Assembly: GCF_001700515.1 (NCBI RefSeq)
Contig: NZ_MAUD01000104.1
Location: 1 to 38,498, forward strand
Direction of reading: 5' to 3'
DNA: 38,498 nucleotides
Source of the DNA: Streptomyces lushanensis
Lineage (GTDB): Bacteria > Actinomycetota > Actinomycetes > Streptomycetales > Streptomycetaceae
Below, piece by piece: positions 1-7,291 of the stretch (its first letter is position 1; every line of letters starts with the position of its first letter). Position numbers and translations under genes: made by a program. The notes below the pieces were generated by a model. The model was not told where the DNA came from, did not search any database, and saw nothing but the letters and a program-made list of their open reading frames with translations.

Positions 1-1284
1 CAGCGGCCGGCCGCTGAGCGTGAAGCCGTTGCCGCCGTTGGACAGCGCCTTGGAACCGGTGACGCGGACCTGCTGGGTGGCGCGGGACAGGACGAAACCG
101 TCGCCGCCGTTCCCCTGGGAGACGGTACGGTCCACGACCACATTGGTGACGCCGCGGTGCAGCACCACGCCGTCCTCCAGGTTGTTGATCACCTTGGTCC
201 GGATGATGTTGGCTCCGGTGGCGCCCGAGAGGAACAGCCCGTACAGATTGCCCGAGATGGTGGAGTTGGTGATCTCGGCCGACACATAGGACAGATCGGG
301 CACGGAGAACCGGCTGTCCGGAGTGGCCAGTTCACCGGCGGGCTGGGCGATCACACCGCCGGCGTGCGGCGTCTGCTCCGACTCCTGCTCGGCCTTGTCG
401 TCGGCCGCCGCCAGCTCGCGCCGGTTGAGGTCCTGCTCGCCGTCCGTGTACTTGATGTTGCCGGTGTCGGGCCGGTCGGTGCCGGTGAGGCTGAGACCGC
501 CGGTGCGTCCGCTCCAGAAGCCGAGATCGGAGACCTCGGCGTGAGTCATCGAGAACTGGCCGCCGATGGCGCGCACATAGGCCCGCCCGTCCCGGACGTC
601 CGTGTCGGGCTTGTTGGTGGCCGGATCCCAGCTGCTGATCCGCATCGGCGCCTGCGGAGTGCCCTCCAGGGTGAGCCGTCCGCCGAACGAGACGATGGAG
701 ACGAAGCCCCTGCTGTTGCTCGCCAGCCGCAGCGTCAGCCCGCCCGGGCTGGACAGCTTCAGCTTCGCGCCCGCGAGCAGATAGACGTTCTCGGTCAGCA
801 GGTACGAGCCGTCCCGCTTGCTGCGCACAAAGGTCTGCGGGGCGAGTTTGAGCAGATCGGAGACGCCGTAGGGCTGGGTGCGCGGGGTGAACACCAGCGT
901 GTACCCGCCCGCGGTCTCCAGCCGGTACGGCCGCGTCCACTTGTCGCCCTTCAGCGGCGCGACCGCGGCCACCGCGCGGACCTGGTCGAGCCGGTGGTCC
1001 TCCGCGGCGACGAGCGCGGTCTCGTTCTCCGCGTCCTCGGCCGTGGTGACCTGCTGCCCGTCCTTGCCGTCCCCGCCGTCGGACGGCGCGGCGAAGGACG
1101 CGGGCGCCGGGGAGCCGAGGAACAGGGCTGCGGCGAGCGGCAGTACGGCCGCGAGGCGGGCGGTACGAGGGCTGCGCCACCCGGACCGCCCGCGTGTGCG
1201 TCCGTACCCGCGCTCGTGTCCGGGCGTGCGCGCCTGCCCGGACGCGTGCCCGCGTCCGTGCTCATGTCCGTGCTCGTGAGTCAT
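1..1284 (-). CDS. Secreted right-handed beta-helix repeat protein (C-terminus beyond left edge)
   Basis: The frame is open from ATG at 1284 to the left edge (428 codons visible, no stop). A His/Arg/Gly-rich N-terminus (residues 3-32, alternating His/Arg with Glu/Gly) precedes a hydrophobic signal-like segment at about 43-66 (AVLPLAAALFLGSPAPASFAA). The rest is rich in short beta-strand repeats with Asn/Gly turns (NSTISGNLYGLF, VINNLEDGVVL, SKALSNGGNGFTL), typical of NosD/AlgG-like parallel beta-helix proteins. The ATG overlaps the stop of the upstream glycosyltransferase as ATGA, so the two are probably translationally coupled. Family members are often polysaccharide lyases or epimerases. No catalytic residues can be assigned from this fragment, so a polysaccharide-modifying role is inferred from the partner. 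Confidence 0.85.
   Translation of the reverse strand, partial: MTHEHGHEHGRGHASGQARTPGHERGYGRTRGRSGWRSPRTARLAAVLPLAAALFLGSPAPASFAAPSDGGDGKDGQQVTTAEDAENETALVAAEDHRLDQVRAVAAVAPLKGDKWTRPYRLETAGGYTLVFTPRTQPYGVSDLLKLAPQTFVRSKRDGSYLLTENVYLLAGAKLKLSSPGGLTLRLASNSRGFVSIVSFGGRLTLEGTPQAPMRISSWDPATNKPDTDVRDGRAYVRAIGGQFSMTHAEVSDLGFWSGRTGGLSLTGTDRPDTGNIKYTDGEQDLNRRELAAADDKAEQESEQTPHAGGVIAQPAGELATPDSRFSVPDLSYVSAEITNSTISGNLYGLFLSGATGANIIRTKVINNLEDGVVLHRGVTNVVVDRTVSQGNGGDGFVLSRATQQVRVTGSKALSNGGNGFTLSGRPL
1189..1278 (-). repeat. 6-bp-periodic tract, 15 hexamers, inside the start of the beta-helix gene
   Basis: Read on the minus strand from 1278, fifteen consecutive hexamers follow a loose CRCGRG pattern (CACGAG, CACGGA, CATGAG, CACGGA, CGCGGG and so on). 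They encode alternating His/Arg and Glu/Gly. Similar phased tracts occur at 6190, 13325, 14684 and 22651. Confidence 0.6.
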
Positions 1285-2615
1285 CTCTGGACCACCCCTG
1301 CTCGGGAAGCCGCGTCGGAGGCCTGACCGGGCACGGAAGCCGCGCCCGGGAACGCGCCCGCCCGGCCCGCGTTGGTGAGGGAGGCGGAGTCCTGTCCCTC
1401 GCCGCCCACGCTGGTGCTGGTACGGGTCAGCCAGCCCTGCTTGTTCATGGTGAGGAAGGCGTAGAGCTTGATCGGCAGTGAAATCATGATGACCACCAGC
1501 GCCAGCAGCGGCAGCAGGAAGATGTCCTGCGGATATCTGCGCAAGTGGGAGTAGCCGCGGATGCCGCGTCCCACGATGAGCCAGATCAGGACGAGCACCA
1601 CACCGCGCCCGTTCATCTCCAGCCTGCTGAAGAGGAGATAGCCCAGCGCCATGCCCATCGTGACCGGCGTCAGCAGGATCTGGAGCACGGTGATCTTGGT
1701 GACCAGCGGCACCCGCCAGAGCCAGCCCTTGTAGACCGCGGTCAGATAGCAGCGGTAGGAGTTGCGGCTCCAGCGCACCCGCTGCTTCACGAAGGCGGAG
1801 AGCGAGGACGGGAACATCGACAGCGCCCGCGCGGACGACTGGTGCACCGTCTTGTAGCCGGACGCGATCACCAGCCAGGTCAGCCGGCCGTCGTCACCGG
1901 CCACACAGCGGCGGCCGAGGAAGAACTCGTTCTCCAGGTTCTCCAGCACCGGCTCGATCGCCGCGCGCCGGTAGGCCGCCGTACGGCCGGACAGACACGC
2001 CACCGCGCCCGCCCGTCCCATGGCCGGGACGTAGTCGTAGTAACGGAGGTTGACCAGCCAGTCGGCCACACGCCGCCAGACGCTGGTGCCCCGGAGATAG
2101 ACGTTCTGCTGGGTGCCGACGCCGCCCACCTCGGGATCCACGAACGGCATCTGGACCGCCGCCAGCAGCCCCGGCTGCCAGCGGGTGTCCGAGTCGACCA
2201 GGACGACGAGTTCGCTCTTCGCGGCCCGGATGCCCACACCCAGCGCCGACCGCTTGCCGCGGTGCTCGAACGCGAGCACCCGCACCCGCGGATCCTCCAC
2301 CTGCGCCAGCCTGCGCAGTACTTCCGTGTCCTCCACGTCCGGCACGATGATGATCTCGGCCGGGTCCTGGTTGAGCCAGGTCTCCAGGCAGTCCATCAGG
2401 ATGTCCGGATCCTCGCGGTAGGCCGGGACCACGACCGAGACCGTGGTACGGAACTCGTTCACCACCGGTCTCGCGAACCGCGAGAGCACCGCGCGGTAGA
2501 GCCACAGTGCCCATACGAAGGCCCCGGCCAGGCCGAGCGGCATCACCTCACGCCACGATGTCTCTCCTACCGCCGTGACGATCCATGACCATATTTCGTC
2601 GAAAAAGCCCGACAC
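1281..2615 (-). CDS. Membrane GT2 glycosyltransferase (hyaluronan/chitin synthase-like)
   Basis: The 444-residue protein carries the processive GT2 signature. There is an N-terminal membrane helix (about 24-46), a VSVVVPAYRED nucleotide-sugar entry motif near 59-69, DSD at 141-143, the SGRTAAYRR region at 209-217, GDD at 240-242 and QRVRW (QxxRW) at 278-282. At least three further membrane segments lie between about 303 and 390. This architecture synthesises and extrudes a beta-linked polysaccharide from a UDP- or GDP-sugar; the sugar cannot be read from sequence. The start is GTG at 2615, with a G-rich stretch upstream. Its TGA overlaps the ATG of the beta-helix gene. A GT2 synthase paired with a secreted beta-helix protein recalls the alginate Alg8/AlgG arrangement, but I claim only the architecture. 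The last 40 residues are low-complexity and probably cytoplasmic. Confidence 0.9.
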   Translation of the reverse strand: MSGFFDEIWSWIVTAVGETSWREVMPLGLAGAFVWALWLYRAVLSRFARPVVNEFRTTVSVVVPAYREDPDILMDCLETWLNQDPAEIIIVPDVEDTEVLRRLAQVEDPRVRVLAFEHRGKRSALGVGIRAAKSELVVLVDSDTRWQPGLLAAVQMPFVDPEVGGVGTQQNVYLRGTSVWRRVADWLVNLRYYDYVPAMGRAGAVACLSGRTAAYRRAAIEPVLENLENEFFLGRRCVAGDDGRLTWLVIASGYKTVHQSSARALSMFPSSLSAFVKQRVRWSRNSYRCYLTAVYKGWLWRVPLVTKITVLQILLTPVTMGMALGYLLFSRLEMNGRGVVLVLIWLIVGRGIRGYSHLRRYPQDIFLLPLLALVVIMISLPIKLYAFLTMNKQGWLTRTSTSVGGEGQDSASLTNAGRAGAFPGAASVPGQASDAASRAGVVQR

Positions 2616-2841
2616 CTAACCGTGCCCCCCACCCCACATGGCGACTGATTTGAGTCAGATATGCGCGTGACGCGCAACTGTACGGGAGAATCTAGGGCCT
2701 ATGTGAGTATCTCTTCACACCTGAAACGCAGGGTTCACTCACTCTTCTCCGGATACCTCCACACCTCGGTCACCGTTGGTGAGCAACGGACGGGGGAGGA
2801 GAAGGCGGCGGGCCGGGGAGAGGGAGGGCTGCCGGAGGCGG

Positions 2842-5736
2842 TCAGGCGACCTCGTCCAGGCCGGGCACGATCATAAGCGGAGCCGCGGTGTCCGGCAGGA
2901 CCAGGGGCTGTTCGGTCCAGATGCACTTCCCGGTGGCCGTGTACCGGGTGCCCCAGTGCTCGGAGAGCGCGGCGACCATCTGGAGACCGCGCCCGCTCTC
3001 GTCGGTCTCGGCGGCGCGCCGGATACGCGGGGTCGTGGGGCTGCCGTCGTAGACCTCGCAGACCAGAGTCGTGCTGTGCAGCAGACGCAGCCGTACGGGG
3101 CCCCGGGCATGCCGGACGACATTGGCGATCAGTTCGCTCACGAGCAGTTCGGTGGTGGTCACCAGGTCTTCGAGATGCCAGGCGGCGAGCTGCTCGCCCA
3201 CATGCTTCCTGGCGGTGCCCGCGGACTGCGGATCGTCGGGCAGGTTCCAGGTCGCGACGGCGTCGGCGGCCAGCCGGTGGGCGCGTACGACGAGCAGCGC
3301 GGTGTCGTCGGCGTTCTGCTGGTCGGCCGGGAGCAGATCGGCGGTGAGGGTGTCGCAGAGCTCGTCCAGATCGCCGTCGGGGTGCTCGCCCAGCAGCTCG
3401 GCGAGGCGGCCCATCCCGGCGTCGATGTCACGGCAGGCCGACTCGACCAGGCCGTCGGTGTAGAAGACCAGCAGGCCGTCCTCGGGGACCGTCAGCTCCA
3501 CCGTCTCGAAGGGCGGTTCGGCCGCGCCCAGCGGCGGGTCGGGGGCCGAATCGGGGAAGGACACGGTGCCGTCCGGGCGGACCACGGCGGGCGGCGGATG
3601 GCCGGCGCGGGCGAAGGTGCAGACGCCGCTCGTCGGGTCGTACACCGCGTAGAGGCAGGTGGCGAAGGAGTCGTCGCCGAGTCCGGAGATCAGGTCGTTG
3701 AGATGGATCAGGATCTCGTCGGGCGGCAGTTCGAGGTCGGTGAGGGTCCTCACGGCGGTACGGAGCCGGCCCATGGTGACCGCCTCCGGCAGCCCGTGCC
3801 CCATGACATCGCCGATGACGAGGGCGACCCGGCAGCCGGAGACCGGTATGACGTCGTACCAGTCGCCGCCCACGTCCATGCTCTGCCCGGCGGGCAGATA
3901 GCGGGCGGCGGCGGTGACGGCGGGCAGCTCGGGCAGGGTCTGCGGGAGCAGTGTGCGCTGGAGCTGCTGGGCCCGGCTGTGCTCGGCGTCGTAGAGCCTG
4001 GCCCGCTCCAGCGCGTGCGAGACCAGACCGCTGACCGCCATCAGCAAGGTCTGCTCCTCGCCGGTGAAGTGGTGCGGCTCGTCGAAGGCGATCACGCAGA
4101 CGCCGATGGCCCGTCCGGAGACGATCAGCGGCAGGAACGCCCAGGCCTGTTTGCTGATCGCGCCCGGCCGGTCGGCGTGCTCCGGATAGGTCCGTACGTA
4201 CTCCTCGGGCGTGGCGCAGAACCAGGGCGCGCGGGTGCGCAGCCGGTCGGCGCCGGGCGACCTCACCGACATCGACGCGCCGCTGACCTTGTTCAGGAAC
4301 GCCTGGGGATAGCCGACGCTGCCGACGACCCACATCCGGTCGTCCTCGTTGACCTGGATGATCAGCCCGGAGGCGCCGAACGGCCGCAGCACCCGTCGGG
4401 CGACGGCATGGGTCACGTCCTGGGTGGTGACCGCCTCGGCCAGATCGGCGGTCAGCTCCTGGATACGGGCCGCCCGTTCGGCCGCCTGCCGCTCGGCCGC
4501 CACCCGGTCCGCCTCGCGCTGTCTGGCCTCCGTGATGTCGGCGAAGTAGCAGGCCAGACCGTCGGGTGAGGGGACGAGCCGGATGTGGAACCAGCGCCCG
4601 GTGTCCGGCCACTCCACGTCGAAGCCCGCGGCGGTCGCTCCGGCGGCGGTCTCGCGGCAGCGGGACTCCAGGCCCGGCACCCGCCGTACCACCGGCACGT
4701 CCCACAGCACGGCGCCGATCAGCCGCCGGCGGGAGGAGTCGAGCAGGCGCTCCGCCCGCACATTGACGAAGGTGATCCGCCATGTGTCGTCCAGGGACAG
4801 GAATCCGTCGCTCATGAAGCGCAGCGCGCGGCGGATGGCGTCACGGCCGATGCCGGACTCGGTGCTGTCCCACGCCGTGCCCACGACACGGGACGGCCGT
4901 CCGTCGCCGTCCGGCTCCGCGCGTCCCCGGACATGGGCCCACATCAGCGTTCCGTCGTCGGGGCGGCGTACCCGGTACTCCAGGTCGATCAGGCCGAACG
5001 TACCCACCGCCTGGTCCCACTCGCCGGCCACCCACGGCCGGTCGTCGGGGTGGATGATGCTCATCCAGGTCTCGGTCCGGCCGTCGTAGGTGTCCGGGTC
5101 GAAGCCGAACGTCTCCAGCAGGGAGTCGTCGACACGCAGGCGCCCGGAGCGCGCGTTCAGCTCCCAGGAACCGATCCGTGTCGCCCTGAGCGCGTCCTCC
5201 GCCTCGGGCGACTCCGGCGGCCCCGGCGCGTCTGACCCCGGCACATCGGGCGCCCCCGGCACGGCCTGCCGATCCGGGGGCGTGACGACGGGGTCCCCGG
5301 CGCGTCGGAGGCGTTCGGCGGCCCATGCCGCGACGGCCCGCAGGGTCTCCTGCTGTGCGGCGGCCGGCCCACCGGGGGTGGTCGTCACCACGGAGAGCGC
5401 CCCGAACGGTCCCTTCCGGGAGAGGAGCGGCGTGGACACCATGCCGGTGCCGGGACCGGCGGGAGCGGGCAGCCATACGGTGGTGCCCTCGCGCAGGGCC
5501 TCCGCCGGAGCCTTCGGAGCGCCGTCCGGAGCCCCGTCCCACGACCGGGTGAACGCCCTGGGCAGACCACTGACGGCCACCAGATACATGCGCCGGGTGT
5601 TCGCCGACCCGCGCAGATGAACCACCCCGCCGAGGCCGCCGAGCTCCGCGACCGCCTGCTGGAGGGCGAGCCGCAGCACCTCGGTCTCCGGGAGAACGGC
5701 GTCCACGGCATTCAGCAAAGCCAGCCGCTCGTTCAT
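2842..5736 (-). CDS. GAF-PAS-PAS-GAF-PP2C-HATPase regulatory phosphatase
   Basis: This is a 964-residue multidomain sensor. Approximate order: GAF-like 1-145, linker, PAS 185-300, PAS 301-405, a short coiled coil, GAF 425-575, SpoIIE-type PP2C 595-815 and HATPase_c_2 835-945. The PP2C metal-binding motifs are present: GGDWYD near 620, IGDVMGHG and NADDTALLV. The HATPase keeps its N-box (SELIANVVRHA, near 864) and G-box (ESGRGLQMV). Such proteins dephosphorylate anti-anti-sigma factors, and the fused kinase-like domain can act as an anti-sigma switch. No sigma or anti-anti-sigma partner is visible nearby. The frame can extend to a TTG at 5745. I chose the ATG at 5736, because a TATGAT sits about 8 bases before it and no Shine-Dalgarno is present, which suggests a leaderless message. 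Confidence 0.92.
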   Translation of the reverse strand: MNERLALLNAVDAVLPETEVLRLALQQAVAELGGLGGVVHLRGSANTRRMYLVAVSGLPRAFTRSWDGAPDGAPKAPAEALREGTTVWLPAPAGPGTGMVSTPLLSRKGPFGALSVVTTTPGGPAAAQQETLRAVAAWAAERLRRAGDPVVTPPDRQAVPGAPDVPGSDAPGPPESPEAEDALRATRIGSWELNARSGRLRVDDSLLETFGFDPDTYDGRTETWMSIIHPDDRPWVAGEWDQAVGTFGLIDLEYRVRRPDDGTLMWAHVRGRAEPDGDGRPSRVVGTAWDSTESGIGRDAIRRALRFMSDGFLSLDDTWRITFVNVRAERLLDSSRRRLIGAVLWDVPVVRRVPGLESRCRETAAGATAAGFDVEWPDTGRWFHIRLVPSPDGLACYFADITEARQREADRVAAERQAAERAARIQELTADLAEAVTTQDVTHAVARRVLRPFGASGLIIQVNEDDRMWVVGSVGYPQAFLNKVSGASMSVRSPGADRLRTRAPWFCATPEEYVRTYPEHADRPGAISKQAWAFLPLIVSGRAIGVCVIAFDEPHHFTGEEQTLLMAVSGLVSHALERARLYDAEHSRAQQLQRTLLPQTLPELPAVTAAARYLPAGQSMDVGGDWYDVIPVSGCRVALVIGDVMGHGLPEAVTMGRLRTAVRTLTDLELPPDEILIHLNDLISGLGDDSFATCLYAVYDPTSGVCTFARAGHPPPAVVRPDGTVSFPDSAPDPPLGAAEPPFETVELTVPEDGLLVFYTDGLVESACRDIDAGMGRLAELLGEHPDGDLDELCDTLTADLLPADQQNADDTALLVVRAHRLAADAVATWNLPDDPQSAGTARKHVGEQLAAWHLEDLVTTTELLVSELIANVVRHARGPVRLRLLHSTTLVCEVYDGSPTTPRIRRAAETDESGRGLQMVAALSEHWGTRYTATGKCIWTEQPLVLPDTAAPLMIVPGLDEVA

Positions 5737-5744
5737 ATGCGCCA

Positions 5745-5750
5745 ATCATA
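5745..5750 (-). promoter_or_regulatory. Possible -10 element for the PP2C gene (leaderless start)
   Basis: Minus-strand TATGAT ends eight bases before the ATG at 5736. Initiation at the usual distance would fall almost on the start codon. I see no convincing -35, so this is tentative. Confidence 0.3.
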
Positions 5751-5859
5751 TACAAATCGGATGAGAAGCGTGCTTGTGGGTCCATGGTGTCCCTTGCCCC
5801 GCACAAGCACCACTCCTTCCGCTGCCGCCCCGGGGCGCTGCCCGGGGCACTGCCAGGGC

Positions 5860-6117
5860 CTAGCTGAGCAGCTCCCTGCCCGACTTCACGGCGTCGGTGC
5901 TGCCCTTGACGACGCCCTTGGCGGCATTCACCTTCCTGTTCACCTTGTCGCCGATGACGCCCTCCACCACCGGGCCGGCCTCTTCGCCGACGGCCGACGC
6001 GGTCTGGGCGGTGCTGCTCAGGGTGTCGCCGAGATCGGCCGCCTGGGCCGTGGAGGGAAGGACGGCGGCGAGCAGGGCGGAGCCGGCCGCGGCGAGGAGA
6101 AAACGATGCGAGTTCAT
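5860..6117 (-). CDS. Small secreted protein of unknown function
   Basis: An 85-residue protein starts at ATG 6117. It has a clear Sec signal peptide: MNSHRF, a hydrophobic core LLAAAGSALLAAVL, then PSTAQA|A, with probable cleavage after residue 26. The mature part (about 59 residues) is hydrophilic, Val/Gly/Lys-rich and lacks cysteine. Its C-terminal half contains VIGDKVNRKVNAAKGVVKG, which looks amphipathic helical. I recognise no family; small ATP-independent export substrates of this kind are common in Streptomyces. It lies 123 bases upstream of the PP2C gene on the same strand and is divergent from the oxidoreductase at 6256. The open frame continues upstream past 6117, but that extension has no coding character and precedes the signal peptide. 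Confidence 0.65.
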   Translation of the reverse strand: MNSHRFLLAAAGSALLAAVLPSTAQAADLGDTLSSTAQTASAVGEEAGPVVEGVIGDKVNRKVNAAKGVVKGSTDAVKSGRELLS

Positions 6118-6189
6118 GATCGGTACAACGCGCGGAAGCGCTCCAGGGCACGCGGGTGACGCCCGGACAGGACCTAGCGTGGAGACATG

Positions 6190-6225
6190 AACACCAACGC
6201 GAACTCCGGCGCGAACACCGGCACG
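6190..6225 (+). repeat. Hexamer-phased tract in the oxidoreductase leader
   Basis: Six consecutive hexamers (AACACC, AACGCG, AACTCC, GGCGCG, AACACC, GGCACG) follow an ATG at 6187. They would encode an Asn/Gly/Thr-rich tail if translation started there, but the better ribosome binding site lies downstream at 6256. Confidence 0.45.
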
Positions 6226-6255
6226 AGCCGTGACAGCGCTCTCACGGAGACGACG

Positions 6256-7266
6256 ATGCCCGCCGTCGCGTACCGCAAGAGCCTGCCCGTCGACGATCCG
6301 CTGAGTCTGGAGGACATCGAACTGCCCGTCCCCGAGCCCGGTCCGCGCGATCTGCTCGTCCGCGTGGAGGCCGTCGCGCTCAATCCGGTGGACTGCAAGG
6401 TCCGCCGGCGCACCGATCCCGGCGGGCGGCCCAAGGTCCTCGGCTGGGACGCGGCGGGCACGGTCGTCGCGGTCGGTGACGAGGTGGAGCTGTTCCGCGT
6501 CGGGGACGAGGTGTACTACGCCGGCGCGGTCGACCGGCCCGGGGCCAACTCCCGCTTCCACGCCGTGGACGAGCGCCTCGTCGGCCTCAAGCCCACCACG
6601 CTCGGCCACGCCGAGGCGGCGGCGCTCCCGCTGACCGGGCTCACCGCGTGGGAGGGACTCTTCGACCGGATGGGGCTGCGCACCGGGGCCCTGGAGCAGA
6701 CCGGCGCCCTGCTCGTGACGGCCGCGGCGGGCGGAGTCGGCGCCATGGTCGTACAGCTCGCGCGGGCGCTCACCAGTCTCACGGTGATCGGCACCGCCTC
6801 ACGTCCGGAGACCGTCGAGTTCGCCCGCCGGATGGGCGCCCGGCACCTCGTCGACCACCATCGCCCCCTCGTCGAGCAGCTCAAGGCGGTGGCTCCGGAG
6901 GGGATCGACTACATCTTCGGTACGGCGGCCACCGACCGGAACATCAAGGCGTACGCGGAAGTCCTCAACCCGTTCGGGCACATCGTGTCGATCGACGACT
7001 ACGACTCGCTCGACATCGGTGTGCTCAAGCCCAAGAGCGTCTCCTTCCACTGGGAGTTCATGTTCACCCGGTCGTTGTTCCGCACGCCCGACCTGCGCAG
7101 GCAGGGCCATGTCCTCGCGCAGATCGCCCGGCTCGTGGACCAGGGAGCCCTGACGACGACCGCCACACGCGACCTCGGTCCCATCAACGCGGCCAACCTC
7201 CGTGAGGCACACCGGATCCAGGAGTCGGGCACCTCGATCGGCAAGATCACCCTCAGCGGTTTCTGA
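6256..7266 (+). CDS. Zinc-binding alcohol dehydrogenase-family (MDR) oxidoreductase
   Basis: This 336-residue medium-chain reductase begins MPAVAYRKSLP. It has an N-terminal GroES-like domain (NPVDCKVRRR, VLGWDAAGTVV) and a Rossmann domain whose GGVGAMVVQLAR dinucleotide loop lies near residue 156. It resembles the zinc-binding alcohol dehydrogenase subfamily usually annotated TIGR02817, which is related to zeta-crystallin/quinone oxidoreductases and generally reduces quinones or enones with NADPH. I see no structural-zinc cysteine cluster. The frame extends upstream to ATG 6187, but ATG 6256 has a CGGAG Shine-Dalgarno at good spacing and gives the family's usual length. The upstream 23 codons are repeat-derived. 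It converges on the polymerase gene, which ends 25 bases away. Substrate unknown. Confidence 0.88.
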   Translation: MPAVAYRKSLPVDDPLSLEDIELPVPEPGPRDLLVRVEAVALNPVDCKVRRRTDPGGRPKVLGWDAAGTVVAVGDEVELFRVGDEVYYAGAVDRPGANSRFHAVDERLVGLKPTTLGHAEAAALPLTGLTAWEGLFDRMGLRTGALEQTGALLVTAAAGGVGAMVVQLARALTSLTVIGTASRPETVEFARRMGARHLVDHHRPLVEQLKAVAPEGIDYIFGTAATDRNIKAYAEVLNPFGHIVSIDDYDSLDIGVLKPKSVSFHWEFMFTRSLFRTPDLRRQGHVLAQIARLVDQGALTTTATRDLGPINAANLREAHRIQESGTSIGKITLSGF

Positions 7267-7291
7267 TCGCGTCCGGCCGGGGCGGCTCCCC

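Noticed and set aside
157..1326. Long plus-strand open frame (389 codons) across the beta-helix gene
   Set aside because: Its product is Arg/Gly/Ala-rich without any domain, and the minus-strand frame has a signal peptide and beta-helix repeats. It is a high-GC shadow, like many others opposite polA-like, ALDH, ftsH and folP genes.
2776..4569. 597-codon plus-strand frame opposite the PP2C gene
   Set aside because: Shadow of the minus-strand gene, whose GGDWYD, GDVMGHG and N-box motifs are unmistakable.
6187..6255. Upstream start for the oxidoreductase
   Set aside because: ATG 6187 would add 23 repeat-derived residues; ATG 6256 has the better ribosome binding site and gives the family length.
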